Shown here in pieces: positions 14,286 through 23,156 of a DNA stretch of 64,000 nt. The position numbers and the translations under genes were made by a program. Source of the DNA: RGIG3102 sp964525015 (GTDB taxonomy: Bacteria > Bacillota > Clostridia > Oscillospirales > Ruminococcaceae); the NCBI GenBank assembly GCA_964525015.1, contig CAZGFY010000008.1:1-64000 (forward strand), given 5' to 3'. The notes beneath the pieces are model-generated. The model was not told the origin of the DNA. It made no database searches and saw only the letters and a program-made list of their open reading frames with translations. Each line of letters opens with the position of its first letter. Within the stretch, counting starts at the first letter, position 1.

Positions 14286-14855
14286 ATGACTAATGCACTT
14301 ATTATTTCAGAATCCGAAAAAGGTGTTGCTTTTTTTAGTAAGATGTTAAAATCAGTACCTATCCATGACATCGTAATTAAGCGTTCTTGTTCTGAGGCAA
14401 GAAGACTTTTACTTGAAAGACAATTTGATTTAGTTATTATAAACGCTCCTTTAAAAGACGAAGTTGGTGATAGCCTTGCTATGCAAATTGCAATGAAGAG
14501 TGTTTCCCAAGTTATTATAACTGTTGATGCTTCTGTTTATGAAGATATTTCAGCTAGTTTAGAAGATTACGGAGTTTTAACTGTGGCAAAGCCAATAAAT
14601 ACAAATTTATTTTGGTCTGTTTTAAAAATTGCCATAGCCACTAGTAATAAACTTAACACTTATAAAAATGAAAATCAGCGCTTAACAAAACAAATTTCGG
14701 ATATAAAAACAGTGGATAGAGCAAAAAGAATTCTTATGAATAACTTTTCTTTATCTGAAAATGATGCACATAAACATATTGAAAAAGAAGCTATGAATCA
14801 AAGAAAAAGCAAAGTTGATATAGCTTTATCAATATTAAAAACATATGAAAATTAA
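14286..14855 (+). CDS. ANTAR-domain RNA-binding antiterminator with degenerate receiver (NitR-like)
   Basis: The 189-residue protein has an N-terminal receiver-like domain (about 3-115), a coiled linker (about 117-135) and a C-terminal ANTAR domain (about 136-188, with VDRAKRILMNNF and spaced Ala residues). The receiver has Ser-Glu where the acidic pair is expected and Asn53 (DLVIINAPL) instead of the phosphorylated Asp, though the Lys of AKPI (102) remains. ANTAR proteins bind paired hairpins to prevent termination. The start is 14286, because AAAGG at 14269-14275 lies right after an upstream ATG. It is 36 bp after glnA, whose leader is the likely target. Confidence 0.85.
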   Translation: MTNALIISESEKGVAFFSKMLKSVPIHDIVIKRSCSEARRLLLERQFDLVIINAPLKDEVGDSLAMQIAMKSVSQVIITVDASVYEDISASLEDYGVLTVAKPINTNLFWSVLKIAIATSNKLNTYKNENQRLTKQISDIKTVDRAKRILMNNFSLSENDAHKHIEKEAMNQRKSKVDIALSILKTYEN

Positions 14856-14872
14856 AAGGAAAGATTAAATTT

Positions 14873-16465
14873 ATGACAAAATATATATTTGTAACAGGTG
14901 GTGTTGTTTCAGGACTTGGTAAAGGAATTACAGCGGCAAGCCTTGGAAGATTATTAAAACAAAGAGGGTTAAAAATAGTTTCTCAAAAACTAGATCCTTA
15001 TATGAATGCTGACCCAGGGACTATGAGCCCATTTCAGCACGGCGAAGTTTTCGTAACCGAAGATGGCGCTGAAACAGATTTAGATTTAGGACATTACGAA
15101 AGATTTATTGATGAAAATCTAACTAAGTTTTCTAATATCACAAGTGGTAAAATTTATTTTGATGTTATTTCTGCTGAAAGAGAAGGAAAATATCTTGGTC
15201 AAACTGTTCAAGTTATTCCACATATAACAAACGAAATTAAAAACTTTATATATCTTGCAGCTAAAAATAATGATGCTGATATATTAATTTGCGAAATCGG
15301 TGGAACTGTTGGCGATATTGAAAGCCTTCCTTTTCTTGAAGCAATCAGACAAATCTCGCTAGAGCAAGGAAGAGAAAATTGTCTGTTTATTCACGTGACT
15401 CTTGTTCCTTATCTTAAAGGAAGCAATGAGCATAAATCAAAGCCAACCCAGCATTCAGTTAAAGAGCTTCGCTCGCTTGGCATATCCCCTAATATTATCG
15501 TAACTCGCTCAGATGAAGCAGTTCCTGAATATATTAAAAACAAAATTTCTTTATTTTGCAATGTTGCGCCTGATTGTGTTATTGAAAACTCAACGCTTGA
15601 TAGCTTATATCAAGCACCCCTAATGCTACATAAAAACGGACTTGATACGGCAGTTTGTCGATTGCTTAACTTAGAGTATGACAACGCTGATTTATCTGAT
15701 TTAGAGAAATTAAATGAAAAAATTGAAAGTCGTAATGGTAGTATAAATATCGCCATTGTTGGAAAATATGTTCAGCTTCATGATGCTTATCTATCTGTTA
15801 TGGAAAGTTTATATCACGCTGGTATTGAGAATCGTAAATTCATTAATATTAAATGGATTGATAGTGAAAAAATAACTTCTGAAAATGTTAGTGAATATTT
15901 AACTGATGTTCAAGGTATAGTTATCCCTGGTGGATTTGGAAATCGTGGGATTGAAGGAAAAATCACCACTATTAAATATGCTAGAGAAAATGATATTCCG
16001 TTACTTGGAATTTGCCTTGGAATGCAGATGATTTGCTGTGAATTCGCAAGAAATGTTTTAAATTTAAACGATGCAACATCAACAGAATTTAACGAAAAAG
16101 CAGAATATCCTATTATCGATATTATGGAAGACCAAATTAATATCACTAAAAAAGGCGGAACAATGCGCCTTGGTGCATATCCTTGTAGTGTTAAAAAAGA
16201 TACACTTTTATATTCATTATACAAAGAGGATTTAATAAGCGAAAGGCATCGTCATCGCTTTGAATTTAATAATAAATATAGAGAAAGTCTATCTGAAAAA
16301 GGATTAGTATTCTCAGGCCTTAGCCCTGATGGAAATTTAGTTGAAGTTGTTGAAATACCAACTAATAAATTCTTTATCGGTGTTCAGTATCACCCTGAAT
16401 TTAAAAGCCGTCCGGATAAGCCTCACCCTTTATTTTCAGGGCTTATTAAAGCTTGTCTTGATTAA
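14873..16465 (+). CDS. pyrG: CTP synthase
   Basis: The 530-residue enzyme aminates UTP to CTP with glutamine. The N-terminal synthetase domain starts GGVVSGLGKGITAAS (P-loop, 9-23) and has DPYMNADPGTMSP. The C-terminal class I glutaminase has PGGFGNRG (352-359), the nucleophile Cys381 (GICLGMQ) and the HPEF catalytic His-Glu near 507. It lies 17 bp after the ANTAR gene, so a glutamine-consuming enzyme is co-transcribed with a glutamine-making one. Confidence 0.97.
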   Translation: MTKYIFVTGGVVSGLGKGITAASLGRLLKQRGLKIVSQKLDPYMNADPGTMSPFQHGEVFVTEDGAETDLDLGHYERFIDENLTKFSNITSGKIYFDVISAEREGKYLGQTVQVIPHITNEIKNFIYLAAKNNDADILICEIGGTVGDIESLPFLEAIRQISLEQGRENCLFIHVTLVPYLKGSNEHKSKPTQHSVKELRSLGISPNIIVTRSDEAVPEYIKNKISLFCNVAPDCVIENSTLDSLYQAPLMLHKNGLDTAVCRLLNLEYDNADLSDLEKLNEKIESRNGSINIAIVGKYVQLHDAYLSVMESLYHAGIENRKFINIKWIDSEKITSENVSEYLTDVQGIVIPGGFGNRGIEGKITTIKYARENDIPLLGICLGMQMICCEFARNVLNLNDATSTEFNEKAEYPIIDIMEDQINITKKGGTMRLGAYPCSVKKDTLLYSLYKEDLISERHRHRFEFNNKYRESLSEKGLVFSGLSPDGNLVEVVEIPTNKFFIGVQYHPEFKSRPDKPHPLFSGLIKACLD

Positions 16466-16469
16466 TGCT

Positions 16470-16512
16470 TAAACTTATCTCAAATATACTTTTGCAAGTT
16501 TATTTATTTTTT
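16470..16512 (+). terminator. Possible terminator after pyrG
   Basis: TAAACTT (16470-16476) and AAGTTTA (16496-16502) pair over 7 bp with a 19-nt loop, followed by a T-rich stretch. The stem is weak. Confidence 0.35.
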
Positions 16513-16607
16513 TATTATAAATTAACATTTATTTAACATTTTCTAATTTATTTATTTTTATAAAAAATGTATATTATAAATGTAATAAAAAAGGAATGGT
16601 ATTTTAT

Positions 16608-16835
16608 ATGAAAAAAATGAGTAGTATTTTTCTATTAATTGTAATACTTACATCAATTTATATAGTATGGTTTAATCTTATATCTCCATATGATGTTGAT
16701 ACTATGTTATATCTTAGACAAAATCTAGTTTATAATCTAACGATTTTGCCGTTAAATTTTATTAGTATCTGCCTATTCTTGCTAATAAAAGCATCTAAAC
16801 TTTATAATATTAATCAGCAAAAAAAAGTTGGGTAA
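16608..16835 (+). CDS. Small two-helix membrane protein of unknown function
   Basis: The 75-residue protein has two hydrophobic helices (about 5-24 and 42-62), a short extracytoplasmic loop with ISPYDVDTM and a basic C-terminal tail. The start is 16608, preceded by AAAGGAATG; the ATG embedded in that ribosome site is too close to be used. A strong terminator follows. I do not recognise a family. The ribosome site and terminator support a real gene, but similarity evidence is lacking. Confidence 0.5.
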   Translation: MKKMSSIFLLIVILTSIYIVWFNLISPYDVDTMLYLRQNLVYNLTILPLNFISICLFLLIKASKLYNINQQKKVG

Positions 16836-16842
16836 AAAAAAG

Positions 16843-16872
16843 CAAACACTTTTAAATAAGTGTTTGTTTTTT
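16843..16872. terminator. Bidirectional terminator between the small membrane gene and yraN
   Basis: CAAACACTT (16843-16851) pairs with AAGTGTTTG (16858-16866) around a 6-nt loop, with A-runs to the left and T-runs to the right, serving the two convergent transcripts. Confidence 0.85.
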
Positions 16873-16890
16873 GTTAAAATTTTAATATTA

Positions 16891-17244
16891 TTATTCAAAT
16901 GCATTTTCTATAATATTTATATCATAGTCTATATTATTATAATAAACTTCGGCTACATCAAAACGAATAAATGCATCTTCCATATTATTTTGAGATATAT
17001 ACAAAAGTGCAGTTTTTTTAATTCTTTCTTGTTTTTTATAATCAACAGCATCACTTGCATTCATAAATTTATTAGAATTCCTAGTTTTTACTTCTATAAA
17101 AATTACTGTATCTTTATCTTGTGCTATAATATCTATTTCTCCAAATCTAGATTTGAAATTAATTGATAATAATTTATATTTTCTATCTGTATACCATTTA
17201 CAAACTTTTCGCTCGCCAATAGCTCCAATTATTTTTCTATCCAT
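16891..17244 (-). CDS. yraN: YraN/UPF0102 family nuclease-fold protein
   Basis: The 117-residue protein shows the YraN pattern: GAIGERKVCKWY near the N-terminus, then RFGEIDIIAQD and VIFIEVKTR. The D...ExK arrangement matches endonuclease-like (Holliday-resolvase) folds. Its biological role is unproven. It overlaps the end of rnhB by 16 bp and is the last gene of lepB-rbgA-rnhB-yraN, a common Firmicute order. Confidence 0.9.
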   Translation of the reverse strand: MDRKIIGAIGERKVCKWYTDRKYKLLSINFKSRFGEIDIIAQDKDTVIFIEVKTRNSNKFMNASDAVDYKKQERIKKTALLYISQNNMEDAFIRFDVAEVYYNNIDYDINIIENAFE

Positions 17245-17852
17245 ATTAAATCACTTCTCTTTTTAAGGAAAGTTTTTCTATAAAATGAAGGTATACCGTA
17301 TTTTTCTAATGCTTCATAATGAGCTTTTGTGCCGTATCCCTTATGTTTTTCTAAATTATATTCTGGATATTCTTTTGATATTTCTATTATATATCTATCC
17401 CTTGTAACCTTGGCTAAAATGGAAGCTGCTGCAATTGAAAGGCTATTTGCGTCCCCTTTGACAACGCTTACTGCAACTTCTTCTAAACTTTGTGGAACTT
17501 TATTTCCATCAATAAGAACTAAATCGTAAGTAAAATTTAATCCACTAACAGAATTTTCCATCCCAAAAAGAGTTGCGTTTAGTATGTTTTTTTCATCGAT
17601 TATTTTTTCATCAATTAATACGATATTATAAGCCAGACAATTTTCAATTATTATATCAAAAAGCTCTTCCCTTTTTTTTTCAGTTAGTTTTTTAGAGTCA
17701 TTTATTCCCTCGCCTTTAAATTCTGGCTTTAAAATAACTGCTGCGCAAGCAACTGGCCCACATAAAGGACCTCTTCCAGCTTCATCTACACCAACGATAA
17801 CTTTATAATTTCCTCTTAGTTCTTCATCATATTGATATAGATTATTCTTCAT
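17229..17852 (-). CDS. rnhB: Ribonuclease HII
   Basis: The 207-residue RNase HII cleaves RNA in RNA-DNA hybrids and at single ribonucleotides. The GVDEAGRGPLCGP motif (21-33, with catalytic Asp23 and Glu24), the LIDGN Asp and the C-terminal KHKGYGTKAH segment are present. The start is placed at 17852 because GAAAGG lies 10 nt upstream, directly after an earlier in-frame ATG. It overlaps the 3' end of rbgA by 11 bp. Confidence 0.94.
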   Translation of the reverse strand: MKNNLYQYDEELRGNYKVIVGVDEAGRGPLCGPVACAAVILKPEFKGEGINDSKKLTEKKREELFDIIIENCLAYNIVLIDEKIIDEKNILNATLFGMENSVSGLNFTYDLVLIDGNKVPQSLEEVAVSVVKGDANSLSIAAASILAKVTRDRYIIEISKEYPEYNLEKHKGYGTKAHYEALEKYGIPSFYRKTFLKKRSDLIWIEK

Positions 17853-18747
17853 ATTCACTTGGCCTTTCAAGAGATATCTTACCTATTTTAGATGCTCTAA
17901 ATTCATCACATAGCATTATAGCAGCTCTTTCAGTGTCTTCTTCGCCGCCTTTAATTAACATTCCTCTTTTTCTAGCTATTTTTCCTAAAATTTCAAATGC
18001 TGTGAGTTCTAAATCTTCTTCGCTTAATTTATATCTTTCTTTTAATGCATCTTTATTTATTTTAACTAGCTGTTCTATTAAATACACGGCTATCGTTTCT
18101 AAATCCAACACATCATCTTTAATTGAGCCAATAAAAGCTAGGTTTGCTGCAATATGCTGGTTTTCAAATTTTCTCCAAAGTACACCTGGCATATCAAGTA
18201 AATCATAGTTTTGAACTGTAATCCATTGTTTACCCCTTGTAACTCCAGGTCTATCTTGTGCTTTAGCTCTTTGTGTTCCGGCGATGCTATTTATAAAAGT
18301 TGACTTACCAACGTTTGGCACACCAACCATCATTGCTCTTATTTTAGAGCCTTCAATGCCTCTTAAAGTACGTTTTTCTATAAGTTCTTTTAATTCATCA
18401 TCTATTTGATTTTTAATACTTGAAAAGTTTTTACCAGTTTTTGAATTTAGTGATATAGCGCCCATCCCATTATTTTTAAAAAACTTTATCCATTCTTTTG
18501 TTATAACTGGGTCTGCTAAATCTGCTTTATTTAATATATAAATTTTAGGCTTATTTTTTATAATCTCATCTATTTCTGGATTTTGGCTGGAATATGGAAT
18601 TCTTGCATCTAGTAGCACTATTACCACATCAATATTTTTAATTTCCTTCACCATAAGCCTTAGAGTTTTCATCATATGACCGGGAAACCAATGTATGCTC
18701 TTTGAGTTAACATTAAAATTATCTAAATCATTAAAATTTTCTGACAT
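17842..18747 (-). CDS. rbgA: Ribosome biogenesis GTPase RbgA (YlqF)
   Basis: The 301-residue protein is a circularly permuted GTPase: NKAD (G4, 73-76) comes before GVPNVGKST (G1, 142-150) and DMPG (G3, 185-188), the order that defines the YlqF/YawG class. The N-terminal HWFPGHMMKT (19-28) and the C-terminal RNA-binding helical domain fit RbgA, which helps late 50S assembly. GGAAAGGA precedes the ATG. Confidence 0.95.
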   Translation of the reverse strand: MSENFNDLDNFNVNSKSIHWFPGHMMKTLRLMVKEIKNIDVVIVLLDARIPYSSQNPEIDEIIKNKPKIYILNKADLADPVITKEWIKFFKNNGMGAISLNSKTGKNFSSIKNQIDDELKELIEKRTLRGIEGSKIRAMMVGVPNVGKSTFINSIAGTQRAKAQDRPGVTRGKQWITVQNYDLLDMPGVLWRKFENQHIAANLAFIGSIKDDVLDLETIAVYLIEQLVKINKDALKERYKLSEEDLELTAFEILGKIARKRGMLIKGGEEDTERAAIMLCDEFRASKIGKISLERPSEYEE

Positions 18748-18780
18748 TTTAACTTGTCCTTTCCTTTGGGGATATCCCTT

Positions 18781-19296
18781 TTAACTAACTGTTCCAAATG
18801 ATTCAAGGGGATAAATTCTTAATAACACTTCACCTAAAATTAGATTGTGGCTAACTGTTCCGAGTTGTGGAAGCCTTGAGTCATCTGAATTATTTCTATT
18901 ATCTCCCATTACAAAAACATGTCCATCTGGAACTAAAAGTTCAATATTATTTTTTTCACTCGGATTAATTTTTTCTAAAATATACGGCTCATTTAAAAGT
19001 ATATCATTTACATAAACATCACCTGTTGAGTAATCGATTTTTATTGTATCACCACCAACAGCGATAACTCTTTTAATTATAGGCTTTTCAAATATCGTAT
19101 TCTGGTCGATAACAACTATATCCCCTACCTCAGGAGTGTAAAAAAAGTTTGATATAATTAATCTATCATTATCTGATAACGTATTATCCATAGAAACCCC
19201 ATCAACCGTAACAGGCCTTACCCCAAGCATAATTAGACCAGCCATTAAAACAAAAGCAATACAGATTGTTTCAATTGTTTCATATATATTTTTCAT
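18781..19296 (-). CDS. lepB: Signal peptidase I
   Basis: The 171-residue membrane peptidase removes Sec signal peptides. It has one N-terminal helix (about 7-28), the nucleophile Ser35 (VDGVSMDNTL), the general base Lys75 (KPIIKRVIAVGGD) and the C-terminal box VFVMGDNRNNSDDSR. It heads the lepB-rbgA-rnhB-yraN unit. Confidence 0.95.
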   Translation of the reverse strand: MKNIYETIETICIAFVLMAGLIMLGVRPVTVDGVSMDNTLSDNDRLIISNFFYTPEVGDIVVIDQNTIFEKPIIKRVIAVGGDTIKIDYSTGDVYVNDILLNEPYILEKINPSEKNNIELLVPDGHVFVMGDNRNNSDDSRLPQLGTVSHNLILGEVLLRIYPLESFGTVS

Positions 19297-19605
19297 AAAT
19301 TAAAATATAGTCCTTTCTGCAATGTTCATTCTCTATTGTACTTTTCTAAAATTTGCACACAATATTCTTATATTATATCATATTTTTTTTATTAGGGCAA
19401 TATTAAGAAACATCATTACTAAAGAAATTATAATTTCACTAAAAGTTTTAATGAATGATACATATAATCTTTTTGTAGTATAAGTCTTTCAATGCTAAAA
19501 GCTATTAGTTTTAATTAAAGATAGTAATCCTAAGCTCATAAATCTATACTTTATAAATTCTCAAAATTTATCATTAGTTTAGAAAATTATATTTTAATTC
19601 ACATA
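19297..19605. other. Intergenic region upstream of lepB with no gene found
   Basis: About 310 AT-rich bases without a credible reading frame. On the minus strand a TTGTGT (16-bp spacer) TACAAT pair near 19335-19362 could be the lepB promoter, and AGAAAGGA lies before lepB. I see no riboswitch or tRNA. Confidence 0.5.
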
Positions 19606-19643
19606 ATAAAAACACCGATTCTCATAAAAATCGGTGTTTTTAT
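19606..19643. terminator. Terminator of tig-clpP-clpX
   Basis: Perfect 15-bp arms (19606-19620 and 19629-19643) with an 8-nt loop, GC-rich core ACACCGATT and T-runs on both strands. It lies 35 bp past the clpX stop. Confidence 0.9.
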
Positions 19644-19677
19644 AGATATTTAACCTAGCTTATTTAACATTTAAACT

Positions 19678-20988
19678 CTACATTGCAAGTTTTGTGTCAA
19701 TATATCTTTTTCGTTTTTCGCCGTGTTCGTACTCAGCCTTACCAGTGTTTACTGTGTCTTTTGTAACGATAACTTTATTAATTGTATCATCACTTGGAAC
19801 TTCATACATTGATTGCATTAAGCTTTCTTCAAAAATTGAGCGAAGTGCCCTTGCTCCACTTTTTCTTTTAATAGCTTTTTCAGCCATCTCTTCTAAAGCT
19901 TCATCATTTATTTCTAAATCAACCATATCTAAAGCCATTAAAGCTGTATATTGTTTTAAAAGTGAATTTTTTGGCTCTTTAATGATTTTCATTAAAGCAT
20001 TTTTATCAAGAGCAGAAAGCACAGAAACAACTGGTAGACGCCCGATTAATTCAGGAATAATTCCAAAAGGAACTAAATCATCAGGCTCTACTCTTTTTAA
20101 AAGAGCAGTTAATTCTTTATCTTCTTTTTTAGCCATCGGACTATTAAATCCAAGGCTACTTCCTTCACTTGTTCGCTTTTCAATATGCTTTTCTATACCA
20201 TCAAATGCACCACCACAAATAAATAATATATTCTTAGTGTCGATTTGTAAAAATTCTTGATAAGGATGTTTTCTTCCACCTTGTGGTGGAACATTAGCTA
20301 ATGTTCCTTCTAGAATTTTTAGTAATGCTTGCTGAACGCCTTCACCACCTACATCACGTGTTGTTGAAGGGTTTTCGCTTTTCCTTGTTATTTTATCAAT
20401 TTCATCAACATAAATGATACCCATTTGCGCTTTTTCAATATTATAATCTGCTGATTGAATTAATTTTAATAAAATATTCTCAACGTCTTCACCTACATAG
20501 CCAGCTTCAGTTAAAGTTGTAGCATCGGCAATAGCAAAAGGAACATTAAGCATATTAGCTAGTGTTTGAGCAAGCAATGTTTTACCAGTACCAGAAGGGC
20601 CTAGTAATAAAATATTACTTTTTTGAATATCCACACCACCTGTGCTTTTTTTACTTAGTATTCTTTTATAATGATTATAAACGGCAACACTTAAAGCAAC
20701 TTTTGCCTCGTCTTGACCTATAACGTATTCATCTAATCTTCTTTTAATTTCTAAAGGAGGATAAACAGTTACATCATTATTTATATTTGCATTATCTTTT
20801 TTACTAGCTTTTGGTGAAGATGTATTTCTTGGTGAAGTTTGTATAACACCTTCATCTTCTAATATTTCATAACAAAGTTGTACACATTCATTACAAATAT
20901 TGATACCAGGACCAATAATTATTCTTTCTACCTCTGTTGAATTTTTTCCACAAAAATTACAGGTTAGAACTTTATCTTTACTTGACAT
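19678..20988 (-). CDS. clpX: ClpXP protease ATPase subunit ClpX
   Basis: The 436-residue AAA+ unfoldase carries an N-terminal zinc domain (CNFC, then CNEC), Walker A GPSGTGKT, Walker B IIYVDEID, the pore-loop and arginine-finger regions, and an LGF tripeptide in the loop that docks on ClpP (the Escherichia coli IGF loop). The start at 20988 (MSSKDK) is chosen because AAAGGA runs directly into an upstream ATG. It lies 53 bp after clpP in a tig-clpP-clpX unit. Confidence 0.97.
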   Translation of the reverse strand: MSSKDKVLTCNFCGKNSTEVERIIIGPGINICNECVQLCYEILEDEGVIQTSPRNTSSPKASKKDNANINNDVTVYPPLEIKRRLDEYVIGQDEAKVALSVAVYNHYKRILSKKSTGGVDIQKSNILLLGPSGTGKTLLAQTLANMLNVPFAIADATTLTEAGYVGEDVENILLKLIQSADYNIEKAQMGIIYVDEIDKITRKSENPSTTRDVGGEGVQQALLKILEGTLANVPPQGGRKHPYQEFLQIDTKNILFICGGAFDGIEKHIEKRTSEGSSLGFNSPMAKKEDKELTALLKRVEPDDLVPFGIIPELIGRLPVVSVLSALDKNALMKIIKEPKNSLLKQYTALMALDMVDLEINDEALEEMAEKAIKRKSGARALRSIFEESLMQSMYEVPSDDTINKVIVTKDTVNTGKAEYEHGEKRKRYIDTKLAM

Positions 20989-21041
20989 AACTTTGTTCAT
21001 TCCTTTCTATACAGCTATTTTAAAATAGCCTTTTTAGAAAA

Positions 21042-21623
21042 CTATCTATTTGATATAACCTTGTCAACTAAGCCATAATCAGCAGCTTCTTGTGCTGATA
21101 AGAAATTATCTCTATCTGTGTCGATAGTGATTTTTTCAAGTGGTTGACCTGTTTGCTCAGACATAATAGTGTTTAATTTTTCACGGATTTTAATAATCCA
21201 ATCTGCATGAATTTTAATATCACTTGCTTGACCACGAGTTCCGCCTAGTGGCTGGTGAATCATAATTTCGCTATTTGGTAGCGCAAACCTTTTTCCTTTT
21301 GCACCTGAAGATAGCAAAAATGCTCCCATAGATGCAGCAAGCCCGATACAAATTGTTGAAACATCGCATTTGATATAGTTCATTGTATCGTAAATTGCCA
21401 TACCAGCAGTTACAGATCCACCTGGTGAATTTATATAAAGACTAATATCTTTATCTGGGTCTTGGCTTTCTAGATATAAAAGCTGTGCCACAACAAGGCT
21501 AGCTGTAACATCGTTAACCTCATCACATAACATAATTATTCTATCATTTAACAAACGTGAATAGATATCATAGCTTCTCTCTCCTCTATTTGTTTGTTCA
21601 ACGACCATAGGTACTAATGCCAT
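21042..21623 (-). CDS. clpP: ATP-dependent Clp protease proteolytic subunit
   Basis: The 193-residue serine peptidase forms the ClpXP chamber. The catalytic triad Ser98 (GLAASMGA), His123 (MIHQPLGG) and Asp172 (DTDRDNF) is intact at the standard positions. GGAGG precedes the ATG. Confidence 0.98.
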   Translation of the reverse strand: MALVPMVVEQTNRGERSYDIYSRLLNDRIIMLCDEVNDVTASLVVAQLLYLESQDPDKDISLYINSPGGSVTAGMAIYDTMNYIKCDVSTICIGLAASMGAFLLSSGAKGKRFALPNSEIMIHQPLGGTRGQASDIKIHADWIIKIREKLNTIMSEQTGQPLEKITIDTDRDNFLSAQEAADYGLVDKVISNR

Positions 21624-21659
21624 ATAAACACCTCCAAAATTATTTTTATTTTTAAAGTA

Positions 21660-21704
21660 TTAAGACTTTGCAATCTAAATAATATTTAAATAGCAAAGCC
21701 TTAA
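21660..21704 (-). terminator. Weak hairpin between tig and clpP
   Basis: Twelve-nt arms (21693-21704 and 21660-21671) pair with one mismatch around a 21-nt loop. The following bases are only moderately T-rich, so it may be a processing or partial termination site that lowers clpP read-through. Confidence 0.35.
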
Positions 21705-21798
21705 ATTTATATAATCTTTATGGACTATATAAATAATCCGCTTTTTATATTTTAATAATATAAATTTGCTAAAATAAGTTTAGGCAAATATTAAAGAA

Positions 21799-23085
21799 TT
21801 ATGCATTTGTAATTTCAGCATTTTCTTTAATAAAATCAATAGCTTTTTGAATAGCTAAATCTTTTTTGATTTCATTAGCTGGAACCATTTGTTTAACATT
21901 ATCTAGCGGAATATGATATAATTCGCTGATTCTTGTTAATTCTTTTTCTAAATCTTCATCAGAAGCTGTAATTCCTTCAAGCTCTGCAATTTTTTCTAAA
22001 GCTAGACGAATTTTAACTTGTTGTTCTGCTTGATCTTTGAATGTTTTTCTGAATGTTTCCATATCAGATTGAGTGTATTGCAGATAAACTTCTAATTGTA
22101 GACCTTGTTGTTGTAGTCTGCCTTCAAAATCTCTAACCATTTCATCAACTCTAGCTTCATTCATAGCTTCTGGAACATTAGCTTCTAAAGTCGCAACAAC
22201 TTGTTCAACTATTTTATTTTCAACATCTAGTTCAGCAGCTTGTTTTGCTTCTGCTTCTCTTTTTGATTTGATATCATTTTTTAATTCTTCTAAAGAATCA
22301 AATTCGCTAACATCTTTTGCAAATTCATCATCTAATTCTGGAAGTTCTTTAGCTGTTATTTTATTTAGTTTTGTTTTAAATACAGCTTCTTTACCAGCTA
22401 GTTCAGTTGCTTGGTATTCTTCTGGGAATGTTACAACAACATCAAATTCTTCGCCTTCATTTTTTCCAACGATTTGAGCTTCAAATCCTGGAATGAATTG
22501 ATTTGAACCTAATACTAAATCAAAACCTTCACCTTTTCCACCTTCGAAAGCAACTCCGTCAACAAATCCTTCAAAATCAATGTTTGCAGTATCTGTCATT
22601 TCAGCACTTCTGCCTTCAACAGCTACAAGTCTTGCATTTCTTTCTCTCATCATTTGTAATTGATCTTGGATAACTTCTTCAGTTACTTCAATTGTATTTC
22701 TTTGAGCTTTAATACCTTTATATTCTCCAATTTTAACTTCTGGATATGTTGTGATAGTAGCTTTAACAGTAAAACCTGCTTCTTTAGTGCACTCTGTTAC
22801 TTCAATTTGTGGTTGTGCAACTGGAGTGATACCTGCTTTTTCAACAGCTTCAACATAAGCAGTTGGCAGTAATTCATCAATAGCATCATTAAAGAATACT
22901 TCTTCACCATATAGTTTTTCAACCATATTTCTTGGTGCTTTCCCTTTTCTAAATCCTGGGATAGTCATATCTTTGCTTGTTTTTCTAAAAACCTTAGAAA
23001 TAGCTTCATTAAATTGTTCAGCTGAAACTTTAAATTCCACTTCAACTGTATTTTCTGCAACTTTTTCGTTTCTAATTAATTCCAT
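21799..23085 (-). CDS. tig: Trigger factor
   Basis: The 428-residue ribosome-associated chaperone has an N-terminal ribosome-binding domain with GFRKGKAPRNMVE (about 45-57), a central FKBP-type prolyl isomerase domain (about 160-245) and a helical C-terminal chaperone domain. It heads tig-clpP-clpX, joining nascent-chain folding with proteolysis. A promoter is at 23128-23156. Confidence 0.96.
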   Translation of the reverse strand: MELIRNEKVAENTVEVEFKVSAEQFNEAISKVFRKTSKDMTIPGFRKGKAPRNMVEKLYGEEVFFNDAIDELLPTAYVEAVEKAGITPVAQPQIEVTECTKEAGFTVKATITTYPEVKIGEYKGIKAQRNTIEVTEEVIQDQLQMMRERNARLVAVEGRSAEMTDTANIDFEGFVDGVAFEGGKGEGFDLVLGSNQFIPGFEAQIVGKNEGEEFDVVVTFPEEYQATELAGKEAVFKTKLNKITAKELPELDDEFAKDVSEFDSLEELKNDIKSKREAEAKQAAELDVENKIVEQVVATLEANVPEAMNEARVDEMVRDFEGRLQQQGLQLEVYLQYTQSDMETFRKTFKDQAEQQVKIRLALEKIAELEGITASDEDLEKELTRISELYHIPLDNVKQMVPANEIKKDLAIQKAIDFIKENAEITNA

Positions 23086-23127
23086 TATTTAAAACTCCTT
23101 AAATTTGTTTAATTTTCATACCAAAAC

Positions 23128-23156
23128 ATTATATCATAACTTTTCTAATTAATCAA
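23128..23156 (-). promoter_or_regulatory. Sigma-A promoter of tig-clpP-clpX
   Basis: Minus-strand TTGATT (23156-23151), 17 bp, TATAAT (23133-23128). The -35 lies within the last codons of the upstream phosphoesterase gene. No CtsR- or HrcA-type repeat was recognised. Confidence 0.75.

Noticed and set aside
16828..17166. 112-codon plus-strand frame antisense to yraN
   Set aside because: It crosses the bidirectional terminator and overlaps the clear yraN gene in the other direction.
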